This document shows positions 51,284 through 58,940 of a stretch of DNA of 64,000 nucleotides, piece after piece. The DNA is from SIG299 sp045531955. Lineage in GTDB: Bacteria > Bacillota > Clostridia > Lachnospirales > Lachnospiraceae. A program made the translations under genes and the position numbers. How positions within the stretch are numbered: position 1 is the first letter of the stretch; each line of letters begins with the position of its first letter. The stretch lies in assembly GCA_045531955.1 (NCBI GenBank), contig JAZSFC010000043.1, positions 1 through 64,000 of the forward strand, written 5' to 3'. The notes below the pieces were generated by a model. That model worked only from the letters and a program-made list of their open reading frames with translations. It was not told the origin of the DNA and ran no database searches.

Positions 51284-51886
51284 TTATAAATATAACTGAT
51301 GTTCTAAAATGTAGTTATATACAGATTCAGGAATATCTTTTCTGATTGCTTCCGGATTTTGCTTTATACAATTTCGAATTTCATTTGATGAAATATTTAA
51401 CTCCGGCATGGAAATCAGAGTAACTTTTGTACCAAATAAATGATATAGATTCTCTGCCTGCTTCTGTAAGTCTTCTACTGAATATCCATTTCTTCCGGCT
51501 GCTAATAACGAGGTATGCTTTGAAATAACATCAGGCTTAACCCAGTGATTGAATTTCATTAGGGAATCGCCGCCAATAATAAAGAAAAACTCATAATCAG
51601 GGAATTCATTAGCCAATGCTTCCATAGTATCTGCCGTGTATGTGAAGCCGGGACGGTCGATTTCGTAGGAAGAAGCATAATAATCCGCCATTCCATTTAC
51701 TGCTAATTGTACCATAGCAAGTCTATGCTCGGAAGATAACAATTCAGAATTTGATTTGTGCGCCGGTAAACCGGATGGCATAAACCATATTTCATCCAAA
51801 TTTCCTTCTTTTTTTGCTGTTTCTGCCAAAAGAAGGTGGCCATTATGAATCGGATTAAAGGTTCCGCCCATAATTCCAATTTTCAT
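51284..51886 (-). CDS. nadD: Nicotinate-nucleotide adenylyltransferase
   Basis: 200 residues. Makes deamido-NAD from nicotinate mononucleotide and ATP. It has the (T/H)xGH nucleotidyltransferase motif GGTFNPIHNGHLLLAE at the N-terminus and ISSNEIRNCIKQ (ISSTxIR-like) at the C-terminus. The frame extends to 51919, but AGGAGGAG 7 nt before the ATG at 51886 fixes the start (MKIGIMGG). Confidence 0.96.
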   Translation of the reverse strand: MKIGIMGGTFNPIHNGHLLLAETAKKEGNLDEIWFMPSGLPAHKSNSELLSSEHRLAMVQLAVNGMADYYASSYEIDRPGFTYTADTMEALANEFPDYEFFFIIGGDSLMKFNHWVKPDVISKHTSLLAAGRNGYSVEDLQKQAENLYHLFGTKVTLISMPELNISSNEIRNCIKQNPEAIRKDIPESVYNYILEHQLYL

Positions 51887-51925
51887 AACACTCCTCCTTT
51901 TATTTGACTGCTGTATCATTTGCTT

Positions 51926-52216
51926 TTAATTTGGTAATTCTATTTTCTTTTTGGTTTTGGACTCTTTATAAAGAACAATCTTACGTCCGATTACCTGAAC
52001 CACTTCAGAACGGGTTCGTTCAGCAAGAACATTTGCTAATTCCTTAGGCTCATCATCGCAGTTTTTTAAAACATTTATTTTAACCAACTCTCTGGCTTCC
52101 AGAATTTCAATAATGCTTTCTGTAAACTCCGGAGTAAGACTTGCTTTTCCGATTTGGAAAACCGGATCAAGATTCATGGCAAGTCCTTTTAAATAGGAAC
52201 GCTGCTTACTTGTCAT
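51926..52216 (-). CDS. yhbY: YhbY family CRM-domain RNA-binding protein
   Basis: 96 residues, one CRM domain: SKQRSYLKGLAMNLDPVFQI, GKASLTPEFTESI (GxxG-type loop) and LVKINVLKNCDDEPKELAN. It associates with pre-50S particles. RBS AAGGAGGAT. Separated from obgE by an unusual structured element. Confidence 0.95.
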   Translation of the reverse strand: MTSKQRSYLKGLAMNLDPVFQIGKASLTPEFTESIIEILEARELVKINVLKNCDDEPKELANVLAERTRSEVVQVIGRKIVLYKESKTKKKIELPN

Positions 52217-52247
52217 AGCGTTTATCCTCCTTACTAAATAAGTTATC

Positions 52248-52387
52248 GTAAGTTCAAGCCACTTCGCAAATGCTTTGCATTTCCTCAGTGAAGGACGCGC
52301 GGCGTCCTTCTATAATCCAGCAACAATATTTTGCTTGGAAAATAAATTTTCCATCAAAATATCGTCACTGTCTTATTTTGAACTTAC
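52248..52387. repeat. 140-bp cruciform-like element with 10-bp terminal inverted repeats (MITE-like or structured RNA)
   Basis: The ends GTAAGTTCAA (52248-52257) and TTGAACTTAC (52378-52387) are exact inverted copies. Inside are AAATGC-TTT-GCATTT (52268-52282), GAAGGACGC-GCG-GCGTCCTTC (52290-52310), and a 15-bp stem ATATTTTG..TGGAAAA-TAAA-TTTTCCA..CAAAATAT (52326-52362). CAGT/ACTG (52286-52289 and 52367-52370) encloses the last two. It fills nearly all of the yhbY-obgE gap, and its right end contains the obgE stop codon. No ORF is evident. Small non-autonomous elements have such ends; a structured RNA in the obgE transcript is the alternative. Confidence 0.65.
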
Positions 52388-53676
52388 TTGTAGTAATCAA
52401 ATTCCAGTCCGTACATTCTAACGGTGTCGCCGTCTTTTATGCCAAGCGCCTCTAATTCTTCTAAAATACCATTATTCTTTAGGAACTTCTGGAAGAATTC
52501 AAAGCCCTTTTCAGAATCAATATTCGTATAACCGAGCATTTTTTCAATACGCGGTCCTTCTACTACATAAACCTCGTCTTCCTCATCATATTCAACGAAA
52601 TATGGTTCTTCTGAGGTTTCCAGAGAATCCAGGAAAAATTCTTTTTCAAAGACAATTGGTTCCTCCGGAATATTCTTTAACATATCATGGACATAGAATA
52701 ATAATTCATCAATTCCTTCTCCGGTTGCTGCAGAAATAGGGAAAATTTTCATTCCTTCCGGTTCTAACTCTGTCTGAAGAAGTTCCATGGCAATGTCTTT
52801 TTCTTCTCCATAAAGTACATCCAGCTTATTCGCTGCAATAACCTGTGGTTTATTTTCTAAACCTTTATTATAAGCAAATAATTCTTTATTGATAGCACGG
52901 ATATCTTCTACCGGATCACGTCCTTCGGTTCCGGCTGCATCTACTACATGAATTAACACTTTTGTACGTTCAATGTGGCGTAAAAATTCATGGCCAAGGC
53001 CAACACCTTCCGATGCGCCTTCAATCAATCCTGGAATATCAGCAATAACAAAACCGCCGGCACCGTTCTTTAAGTCAACCACACCTAAATTTGGATTTAA
53101 TGTAGTGAAATGATAATTGGCAATCTTTGGCTTTGCATTAGTGACGCGGCTTAAGAATGTGGATTTACCGACGTTAGGAAATCCAACAAGACCAACATCT
53201 GCAATTACCTTTAATTCCAATAAAACATTTAGTTCTAAAAACTTTTGGCCCGGCTGGGCATACATCGGTACCTGCATGGTTGCAGTTGCATAATGCTGAT
53301 TACCTTTACCGCCTTTACCGCCACGTAAAACAACTTCTCTTTTATTTCCATGAGACATATCAGCAATTACCTTACCGGAAGCTGCATCACGGATAACGGT
53401 ACCTTCCGGTACCTTTAATATAATATCTTTACCGTCGCGGCCGGTACAGTTATTTTTGCCGCCGTTTTCACCGTCTTCTGCACAATACTTATGAACATAG
53501 CGGTATTCAGCTAAAGTATTCATTCCGGTATCAACTTCAAAAATAACATCTCCGCCGCGTCCGCCGTCGCCGCCATTTGGACCACCGGCAGCTACAAACA
53601 TTTCTCTACGGAAGCTCACATGTCCGTCTCCGCCCTTTCCGGAGCGAATATAAATTTCAGCTCTATCAGCAAACAT
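52384..53676 (-). CDS. obgE: Obg family GTPase (CgtA)
   Basis: 430 residues. N-terminal Gly-rich Obg fold (DRAEIYIRSGKGGDGHVSFR, GGPNGGDGGRGGDV), central GTPase (GFPNVGKSTF; DIPGLIEGASEGVGLGHEFL; NKLD) and C-terminal OCT domain (about 345-425). Required for 50S maturation and linked to the stringent response and sporulation entry. RBS GGGAGGAA. The stop codon lies in the terminal repeat of the 140-bp element. Confidence 0.97.
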   Translation of the reverse strand: MFADRAEIYIRSGKGGDGHVSFRREMFVAAGGPNGGDGGRGGDVIFEVDTGMNTLAEYRYVHKYCAEDGENGGKNNCTGRDGKDIILKVPEGTVIRDAASGKVIADMSHGNKREVVLRGGKGGKGNQHYATATMQVPMYAQPGQKFLELNVLLELKVIADVGLVGFPNVGKSTFLSRVTNAKPKIANYHFTTLNPNLGVVDLKNGAGGFVIADIPGLIEGASEGVGLGHEFLRHIERTKVLIHVVDAAGTEGRDPVEDIRAINKELFAYNKGLENKPQVIAANKLDVLYGEEKDIAMELLQTELEPEGMKIFPISAATGEGIDELLFYVHDMLKNIPEEPIVFEKEFFLDSLETSEEPYFVEYDEEDEVYVVEGPRIEKMLGYTNIDSEKGFEFFQKFLKNNGILEELEALGIKDGDTVRMYGLEFDYYK

Positions 53677-53698
53677 AACATTCCTCCCGAACTTTGAA

Positions 53699-53745
53699 TA
53701 AAAAACCCCGAATCCAGGAAAAGATTCTTGAATTCAGGGTTTCGT
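53699..53745 (-). terminator. Terminator between rpmA and obgE
   Basis: On the minus strand: AACCCTGAAT, 18-nt loop, ATTCGGGGTT followed by TTTTATTC: a 10-bp stem with one G-U. It probably lowers obgE transcription relative to the ribosomal protein genes upstream. Confidence 0.8.
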
Positions 53746-53753
53746 TGGTTACA

Positions 53754-54041
53754 TTATTCAGCTTCAACAGGGTAAACAGAAGCCTGCTTCTTGTCTCTGC
53801 CTTTTCTTTCAAATCTTAATACGCCGTCAACCAAAGCATATAATGTATCATCGCCACCGCGACCTACATTTACACCTGGGTGAATCTTTGTTCCACGCTG
53901 TCTGTAAAGAATGTTACCAGCTAAAACAAACTGACCATCGGCTCTCTTCGCACCAAGTCTCTTGGACTCAGAATCTCTACCGTTCTTAGTAGAACCAACG
54001 CCCTTTTTATGAGCAAATAACTGAAGGTTCATCTTAAACAT
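53754..54041 (-). CDS. rpmA: 50S ribosomal protein L27, with cleavable N-terminal extension
   Basis: 95 residues. HKKGVGSTKNGRDSESKRLG and QRGTKIHPGVNVGRGGDDTL are diagnostic of bL27. The N-terminal MNLQLFA-HKKG matches the Firmicutes pro-sequence removed by Prp, which exposes the tail near the peptidyl transferase centre. The start is ATG 54041 or, three codons in, 54032. rplU-prp-rpmA is the conserved order. Confidence 0.98.
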   Translation of the reverse strand: MFKMNLQLFAHKKGVGSTKNGRDSESKRLGAKRADGQFVLAGNILYRQRGTKIHPGVNVGRGGDDTLYALVDGVLRFERKGRDKKQASVYPVEAE

Positions 54042-54082
54042 AACCTTTTACCTCCTTTAGAAATACGCATAGCCACTAAGGA

Positions 54083-54403
54083 TTATGCTTTTACTGTTAT
54101 AAAACGTTTTCCGTAATCATGTTCGATGTTCTTTAGACCAAGGAATAAAGAATCCATAAGTAAAGAAGCTTCTTTGCTTACTTCCGAAACAATAACAAAC
54201 TCAATCAGTCCGGATTTTTCTTCCTGCGCACAGGAAAATTTATCTTCCGTAAACTCTTCTATTGAATTGATGGTATTGAGAACCAGTGCAGAAACACCTG
54301 CACAAACAATATCCTTGCCGTGTCTTGCAAATCCTGCATGTCCGAGGCATCGGAATCCTACGTTCTCACCCTGTTCGTTTTTAATCCTTGTAATTTCAAT
54401 CAT
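54083..54403 (-). CDS. prp: Ribosomal-processing cysteine protease Prp
   Basis: 106 residues. Catalytic His22 in CLGHAGFARHGKDIVC and Cys34 in the same segment, at the same positions as characterised Prp enzymes. It removes the L27 pro-sequence, and that matching extension is present in the next gene. It starts 2 nt after the rplU stop. Confidence 0.95.
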   Translation of the reverse strand: MIEITRIKNEQGENVGFRCLGHAGFARHGKDIVCAGVSALVLNTINSIEEFTEDKFSCAQEEKSGLIEFVIVSEVSKEASLLMDSLFLGLKNIEHDYGKRFITVKA

Positions 54404-54405
54404 GA

Positions 54406-54696
54406 TTAAGCATTAATCTTTTCAATCTTTACCTTTGTGTAAGACTGTCTGTGACCATTCTTGTTGTGGTATCCGGTCTTTCTCTTGTACTTGTAAACAA
54501 TAACCTTCTTGCCCTTAACATCGCCGATTACAGTTGCGCTAACGTTACCGCCAACCTTAACATCACCATCATTTACAGTGATAACTGCATCGAATGTAAC
54601 AGTCTGATCTGCTTCTAATCCAAGCTTTTCTACATTAATGATATCGCCTTCGGCTACTTTGTACTGTTTACCACCTGTTGCAATAATTGCGTACAT
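54406..54696 (-). CDS. rplU: 50S ribosomal protein L21
   Basis: 96 residues. YAIIATGGKQYKVAEGDIIN, the VIVYKYKRKTGYHNKNGHRQ segment and SYTKVKIEKI are diagnostic of bL21. The frame opens with a GTG at 54705 that lies in the AGGAGGTG Shine-Dalgarno; ATG 54696 is the start. It has its own promoter and leader. Confidence 0.98.
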   Translation of the reverse strand: MYAIIATGGKQYKVAEGDIINVEKLGLEADQTVTFDAVITVNDGDVKVGGNVSATVIGDVKGKKVIVYKYKRKTGYHNKNGHRQSYTKVKIEKINA

Positions 54697-54708
54697 ATGG
54701 CACACCTC

Positions 54709-54780
54709 CTATTATCATTACTCGCCAACTTTGGTGCTGTTCCAAAAGGACAGACTTCGACCTCGTTGTGCGGCATACTC
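54709..54780 (-). ncRNA. Candidate ribosomal protein L21 leader RNA
   Basis: The transcript between promoter and RBS contains GCCGCACAAC and a later GTTGGC able to pair across a bulge, with an inner CTGTCC-TTTT-GGAACAG hairpin. Firmicutes rplU operons often carry an L21 leader here. The assignment rests on position and foldability; the family consensus was not computed. Confidence 0.5.
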
Positions 54781-54784
54781 ATAA

Positions 54785-54813
54785 AACATAACATAGATTT
54801 TAACATATGTCAA
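54785..54813 (-). promoter_or_regulatory. SigA-type promoter for rplU-prp-rpmA
   Basis: On the minus strand: TTGACA (54813-54808), 17 nt, TATGTT (54790-54785). It lies just downstream of the GGDEF gene. Confidence 0.75.
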
Positions 54814-54834
54814 GCAAAAATATTTACAATCTTA

Positions 54835-56796
54835 TTATTTTTTTCTGACCGGACGAAATCCTGTTTTGTTTTTTAGTATTTCTTTATTAATATACATCTG
54901 TTCATCAGCAAATTTCATGATATCATCCGGTGATAAAATGGTATCCAGAGTATACATTTGGAAGCCACCAGCCACATAAATCGGATATTCTCTCTGACCG
55001 TCATTATTAACTTCATCCAAAGCTGCATGAATTTGTGAAATGCAGTTTCTTGCCATTTGTCCGTTTACTTTACCGAGAACCAGCTTGACATATTCATCGC
55101 CGCCAATACGGAAATCCACTTCTTTTCTTGCCTCTGGAAAATATCTTTTCGATATTACCCGGGCGGTCTGACAAATCACATCATCACCTGCTACATGTCC
55201 GTAAGTATCGTTGATATATTTCAAACCATTATTATCAAAGAACAGGAAAATAAACTTTTCTTTTTCCTGAATTTCCTTAATCATTTCGGAAAGCATTTTA
55301 TTGTAACCGTTACGGTTATATAAACCGGTCATGGTGTCGGTAATGGCACGCTCTTCTGCTTCTTTATATAATGCTTCTACTGCATACTGGCGCCGCAATG
55401 ATTCTAAGGCAGCATTTACTTTACGTACCCACATGACATAGATTTCATCATAAACATAATCTGTATTTTCGGGACCATAACTAAGTACTAAATATCCGAA
55501 ACAGTTTTTTCCGAAATGAAGTACATTAAAATAATAGATGCCCGGTTCTTTGCTTACATCACCAAAGCCCGGAAAATATTCTTTTCTAGGGAAAACAGTA
55601 TGGGCACTAAAACGGATATCTTTAATATTATCGCCATTCCGGTCACCGGGATTTTTATCGCGCTTGTCCAACGCCAAAATTACGTTGTCTGTTAAAAAAC
55701 CGTCGTGTTCTTTGGCACTTAATTGATTCCAGTCTTCGCACAAACACATATGCAATGTCTTAAAATCATTTAAAAAATTTGCAGTATTACTTGCATACCA
55801 GTCAATTTTCCAGATACAGGCATGAATATCATCGGAAGAAATCATGTCTTCCAGCATAAAATTATAGCTGGAATTAAAACCATATAAAGTATTAGCACTG
55901 GCAACCTGATACACCTGCTTTTTTTCAATATGACAACCGCAGGATTCATTAAGAACCAGACGTTCTTCGGATTTAAATTCCGGAAGATTGGTAAGTCCCC
56001 ATTGCTTGAAAATATAACGCATGGCTAAATCAGCAATTTCACCGATATTTCTCATGGCGGATGTAATAGGATAATCACCGGAGGATGCGTTTCCGGCATG
56101 ATCAAATCCGGTAATCAGGATATCTTCCGGAATGCGGTAGCCCCGTGCTTCCAGGGCCTTATATACACTAACCGCCATAGCATCATTAGCACACGCAATA
56201 GCCTGAGGAAGTCCTTTTTCGGAATTACAAAGAGCTTCTACAACACGTTCACCTTCTTCGTACCAGAAATCACCATAAAAAACACGGGAACTGTCTATTG
56301 GGATATTATGACGATTCAGTGCCTGATAATATCCGTTTAAACGGCCAATACTATGCGGATGGTTTTCGAACCCGGTCATAAAAGCAATGTCTGTACAATG
56401 ATGTTCTTCAATTAAATGAGAAACCACAAAATCAACGGAATCCGTATCGTCGCAGAAGTATTGCTTGTAGCCTTCTGCCTCCATATCCAAAGCAACACAA
56501 GGTCCGGAAAAATTACGTTTGATATATTCCATAATTTCTTTACCGTCGTTTTCGCTTGCACGTAAGGTATCCGGAACCACGATAACCGCATCCATGATAT
56601 CAAAATTTGCAAGAGAAACATTCTGACTTTCTCCATCCTGGAAATAAGGATATCCGCCTGTGTATATCATAGCTGAGAACACTGCAACATTACATCCAAC
56701 TGCAAATGCATTGTCTCTGATATGTTTTAAAAGTTCTGCCTGAAAAGGAAGCTGTGGTTGTCCTAAAAACACACCAATACATTTTCTTCTTTCCAT
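54835..56796 (-). CDS. LacI-type sugar-binding sensor fused to a GGDEF domain
   Basis: 653 residues with no signal peptide or membrane helix, so cytoplasmic. Residues about 5-290 are a LacI/GalR-type periplasmic-binding fold (FVVSHLIEEHHCTDIAFMTG, RLNGYYQALNRHNIPIDSS, AIACANDAMAVSVYKALEAR, GYRIPEDILITGFD). The DNA-binding HTH of LacI regulators is missing. A linker region (300-490) with possible coiled coil is followed by GGDEF: DTMTGLYNRNGYNKML, DNNGLKYINDTYGHVAGDDV, RIGGDEYV (active motif GGDEY). It likely couples a ligand to cyclic dinucleotide synthesis. The RxxD product-inhibition site is not evident. ATG 56796 follows AGAAAGG. Confidence 0.88.
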   Translation of the reverse strand: MERRKCIGVFLGQPQLPFQAELLKHIRDNAFAVGCNVAVFSAMIYTGGYPYFQDGESQNVSLANFDIMDAVIVVPDTLRASENDGKEIMEYIKRNFSGPCVALDMEAEGYKQYFCDDTDSVDFVVSHLIEEHHCTDIAFMTGFENHPHSIGRLNGYYQALNRHNIPIDSSRVFYGDFWYEEGERVVEALCNSEKGLPQAIACANDAMAVSVYKALEARGYRIPEDILITGFDHAGNASSGDYPITSAMRNIGEIADLAMRYIFKQWGLTNLPEFKSEERLVLNESCGCHIEKKQVYQVASANTLYGFNSSYNFMLEDMISSDDIHACIWKIDWYASNTANFLNDFKTLHMCLCEDWNQLSAKEHDGFLTDNVILALDKRDKNPGDRNGDNIKDIRFSAHTVFPRKEYFPGFGDVSKEPGIYYFNVLHFGKNCFGYLVLSYGPENTDYVYDEIYVMWVRKVNAALESLRRQYAVEALYKEAEERAITDTMTGLYNRNGYNKMLSEMIKEIQEKEKFIFLFFDNNGLKYINDTYGHVAGDDVICQTARVISKRYFPEARKEVDFRIGGDEYVKLVLGKVNGQMARNCISQIHAALDEVNNDGQREYPIYVAGGFQMYTLDTILSPDDIMKFADEQMYINKEILKNKTGFRPVRKK

Positions 56797-56812
56797 AGTT
56801 TCGACCTTTCTT

Positions 56813-57994
56813 TTACTGTGCATCGTCTAATTGTTCTACCAATGTTTTATATACCTTTTTACGGGTAATTTCCATCAAACCTAGTTTTGTAATATCTACA
56901 ACTTCTGTCTGAACGGAATCCTGTTTAAACAGTTGTTTCAACGCTTCTTTTAGTGCTTCTATATTTTCCGGATTATTTAGATTTATAAAATCAACTAAAA
57001 TAATACCGGACAAATTACGCAATCTGATTTGTGCAGCAATTTCTTTTGCAGCTTCCATATTGATGGCAAAAAATGTATCTTCGTTTAATTTTTTACCGGA
57101 AATAGCTTTCCCTGTATTCACATCAATAACGGTTAAAGCTTCCGTCGGATCAATCACTATAGTGGCACCGGACTTTAAGTATACGGTACGGCTTAATGCT
57201 TTATCCATAAAATGATTAATCTTATAACGTATGACTAAATCGTTAGCATCTTCCACATACTCTAACGTAATATTGGAAGCATACTTTTCTAAAAATGCTT
57301 CAATTTCTTTATGAACAGAGGCACTGTTTGTAACCACTTTATCAATGACCGGTTCTTTATTGTCCCGTAACTGAACAAGATAGGCAGGAAGTTCCTGACG
57401 TAACAGTGTATATTTAGACTGGTGAATTCCTTTAGTGGAAATGTCCTCATATTCAGCTAAAAGCTCCGTTACTTCTTTCTCAAGTTCTTCTTTCGATGCT
57501 TGTACTGCATTTGTTCTGGCAACAAGCCCGAACCCGTCTTTGATATAAGGAGTTAAACTTTCTTTTAAAGAATTTCTTACTGCTTTTTTCTGTATCTTCT
57601 TTGATATCTGGACACCGCTTCCTCCGTGAACCAGCGCAATAAATCTTCCGGTTAAGGAAAAACAGGTGCTGACTACCGGAGCTTTTGTTTTAACATCGTC
57701 TTTAGTTACCTGAACAATCAATTCATCTCCGATAGAAATTTTTTTCAGTGACTGCTTTTTCACAAATAAAGGATTGTTATCTGCCGATAAGTCCAAATAA
57801 CAGGAAATATGATCAGAAATATTTACAAATGCTGCATTGATATTTTTTACGATATTATCTACACGACCCACATAAATATTGCCTACACAGGCGGTCTGCT
57901 TTTTTCTACAGGCAGATACCTGAATCATTTGTTTATCTTCATAAACAGCACTAATAATGCTGTTTTTATAATTAGTAATAACCAGCTCGTTCAT
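56813..57994 (-). CDS. rng: Ribonuclease E/G family endoribonuclease (RNase G-like)
   Basis: 393 residues. An S1-like domain sits near the N-terminus (GNIYVGRVDNIVKNINAAFV). The DNase I-like catalytic part has LTVIDVNTGKAISGKK (first metal Asp) and RLRNLSGIILVDFINL (second Asp), with GFGLVARTNA in the 5' sensor region. The Zn-link CPxCxGTG that joins E. coli subunits is absent; the protein ends shortly after the catalytic region, as in many clostridial forms. The frame reaches 58036, but MNELVITNY is the family start; AAAGGAGC lies 12 nt upstream of it. Confidence 0.92.
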   Translation of the reverse strand: MNELVITNYKNSIISAVYEDKQMIQVSACRKKQTACVGNIYVGRVDNIVKNINAAFVNISDHISCYLDLSADNNPLFVKKQSLKKISIGDELIVQVTKDDVKTKAPVVSTCFSLTGRFIALVHGGSGVQISKKIQKKAVRNSLKESLTPYIKDGFGLVARTNAVQASKEELEKEVTELLAEYEDISTKGIHQSKYTLLRQELPAYLVQLRDNKEPVIDKVVTNSASVHKEIEAFLEKYASNITLEYVEDANDLVIRYKINHFMDKALSRTVYLKSGATIVIDPTEALTVIDVNTGKAISGKKLNEDTFFAINMEAAKEIAAQIRLRNLSGIILVDFINLNNPENIEALKEALKQLFKQDSVQTEVVDITKLGLMEITRKKVYKTLVEQLDDAQ

Positions 57995-58054
57995 TTTGTT
58001 TGAACTGCTCCTTTCTCCCCCTGGAACTGTCCACAAGATAGTTGTTTCTTTTGA

Positions 58055-58861
58055 TTAGTTTTTATGATACTCCAAAAGCGGAACCAGTTTTCGCTCCGGC
58101 ATGGAGCCTTCTTTTACGCGACGGGCAATTTCCTGCTGGGAAACTTTGCGCAGAGATAAATCTGCATAAGTCTCCAAACGGTGTACCTGATAAGCATACG
58201 GATTATATTCTCTTCCAAGATAAGCATAAAAAGCTTCCATTACCGTATCCGGCTTAATATTGTTTACACTTCCGGCAGACAAAAGCATATAAAACACGGT
58301 GCCATTTTCATATTGTCCGGAAAATTCTGTTATTTCCCCTTCCGGATTTGCATCAAAAATAAACGGAACAAGGTCTATTTCCGCCTCAGTTTTCTTTGAT
58401 TTTTTGATAACAGGAATGGAGTCCTGAGTAATAAATTCTTTAAATTTATCCTGTAACTCTTTTTTTGAAAGCTCATCCTCATAACCGTCTTTCTTCATAA
58501 CAAGATACGAAGAAGCGGCTACAAGTGCCATAGCGGTCTCTCTTTTTACCTGCGGAACCGGTGGCGGCAGAACTTCTGCAGCTAAAATACGCATGCCATC
58601 CGTCATAACGGCATTTAAACGGTCAACCAATTCTTCCATGGATGGTGCCGTGTGAAGTTCAATATCAAAGTATTCACTTTCACTGGTTTGTCCTACACCA
58701 AGCGGAGCCGCAAAGGACATAATCTGGTGCGGATTAAATCCTTCCGTATATGCCACGTCAAGTCCGGAACGGCGCACTGCCTTCTGAAAATACCGCATTA
58801 CTTCCAGATGGCTGATAAATTTCATTGTATCATATTTTGCAAATTTAATTCTGATTTCCAT
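58055..58861 (-). CDS. TIGR03936 radical SAM-linked protein
   Basis: 268 residues. IRIKFAKYDTMKFISHLEVM, RRSGLDVAYTEGFNPHQIMS and FAAPLGVGQTSESEYFDIEL are the family signature. Almost always encoded beside a TIGR03960 radical SAM gene, as here, and sometimes fused to it; the joint function is unknown, with an RNA or ribosome modification role suspected from the neighbours. The upstream frame is open to 58912, but MEIRIKFAKYD is the conserved start. Confidence 0.92.
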   Translation of the reverse strand: MEIRIKFAKYDTMKFISHLEVMRYFQKAVRRSGLDVAYTEGFNPHQIMSFAAPLGVGQTSESEYFDIELHTAPSMEELVDRLNAVMTDGMRILAAEVLPPPVPQVKRETAMALVAASSYLVMKKDGYEDELSKKELQDKFKEFITQDSIPVIKKSKKTEAEIDLVPFIFDANPEGEITEFSGQYENGTVFYMLLSAGSVNNIKPDTVMEAFYAYLGREYNPYAYQVHRLETYADLSLRKVSQQEIARRVKEGSMPERKLVPLLEYHKN

Positions 58862-58940
58862 TGATGTTCTCTTTTCTGATATTATACTGTTTGTTTTATT
58901 AAAAAACAGCACTAAAAAACAGTGTATTTTACAGTAACTT

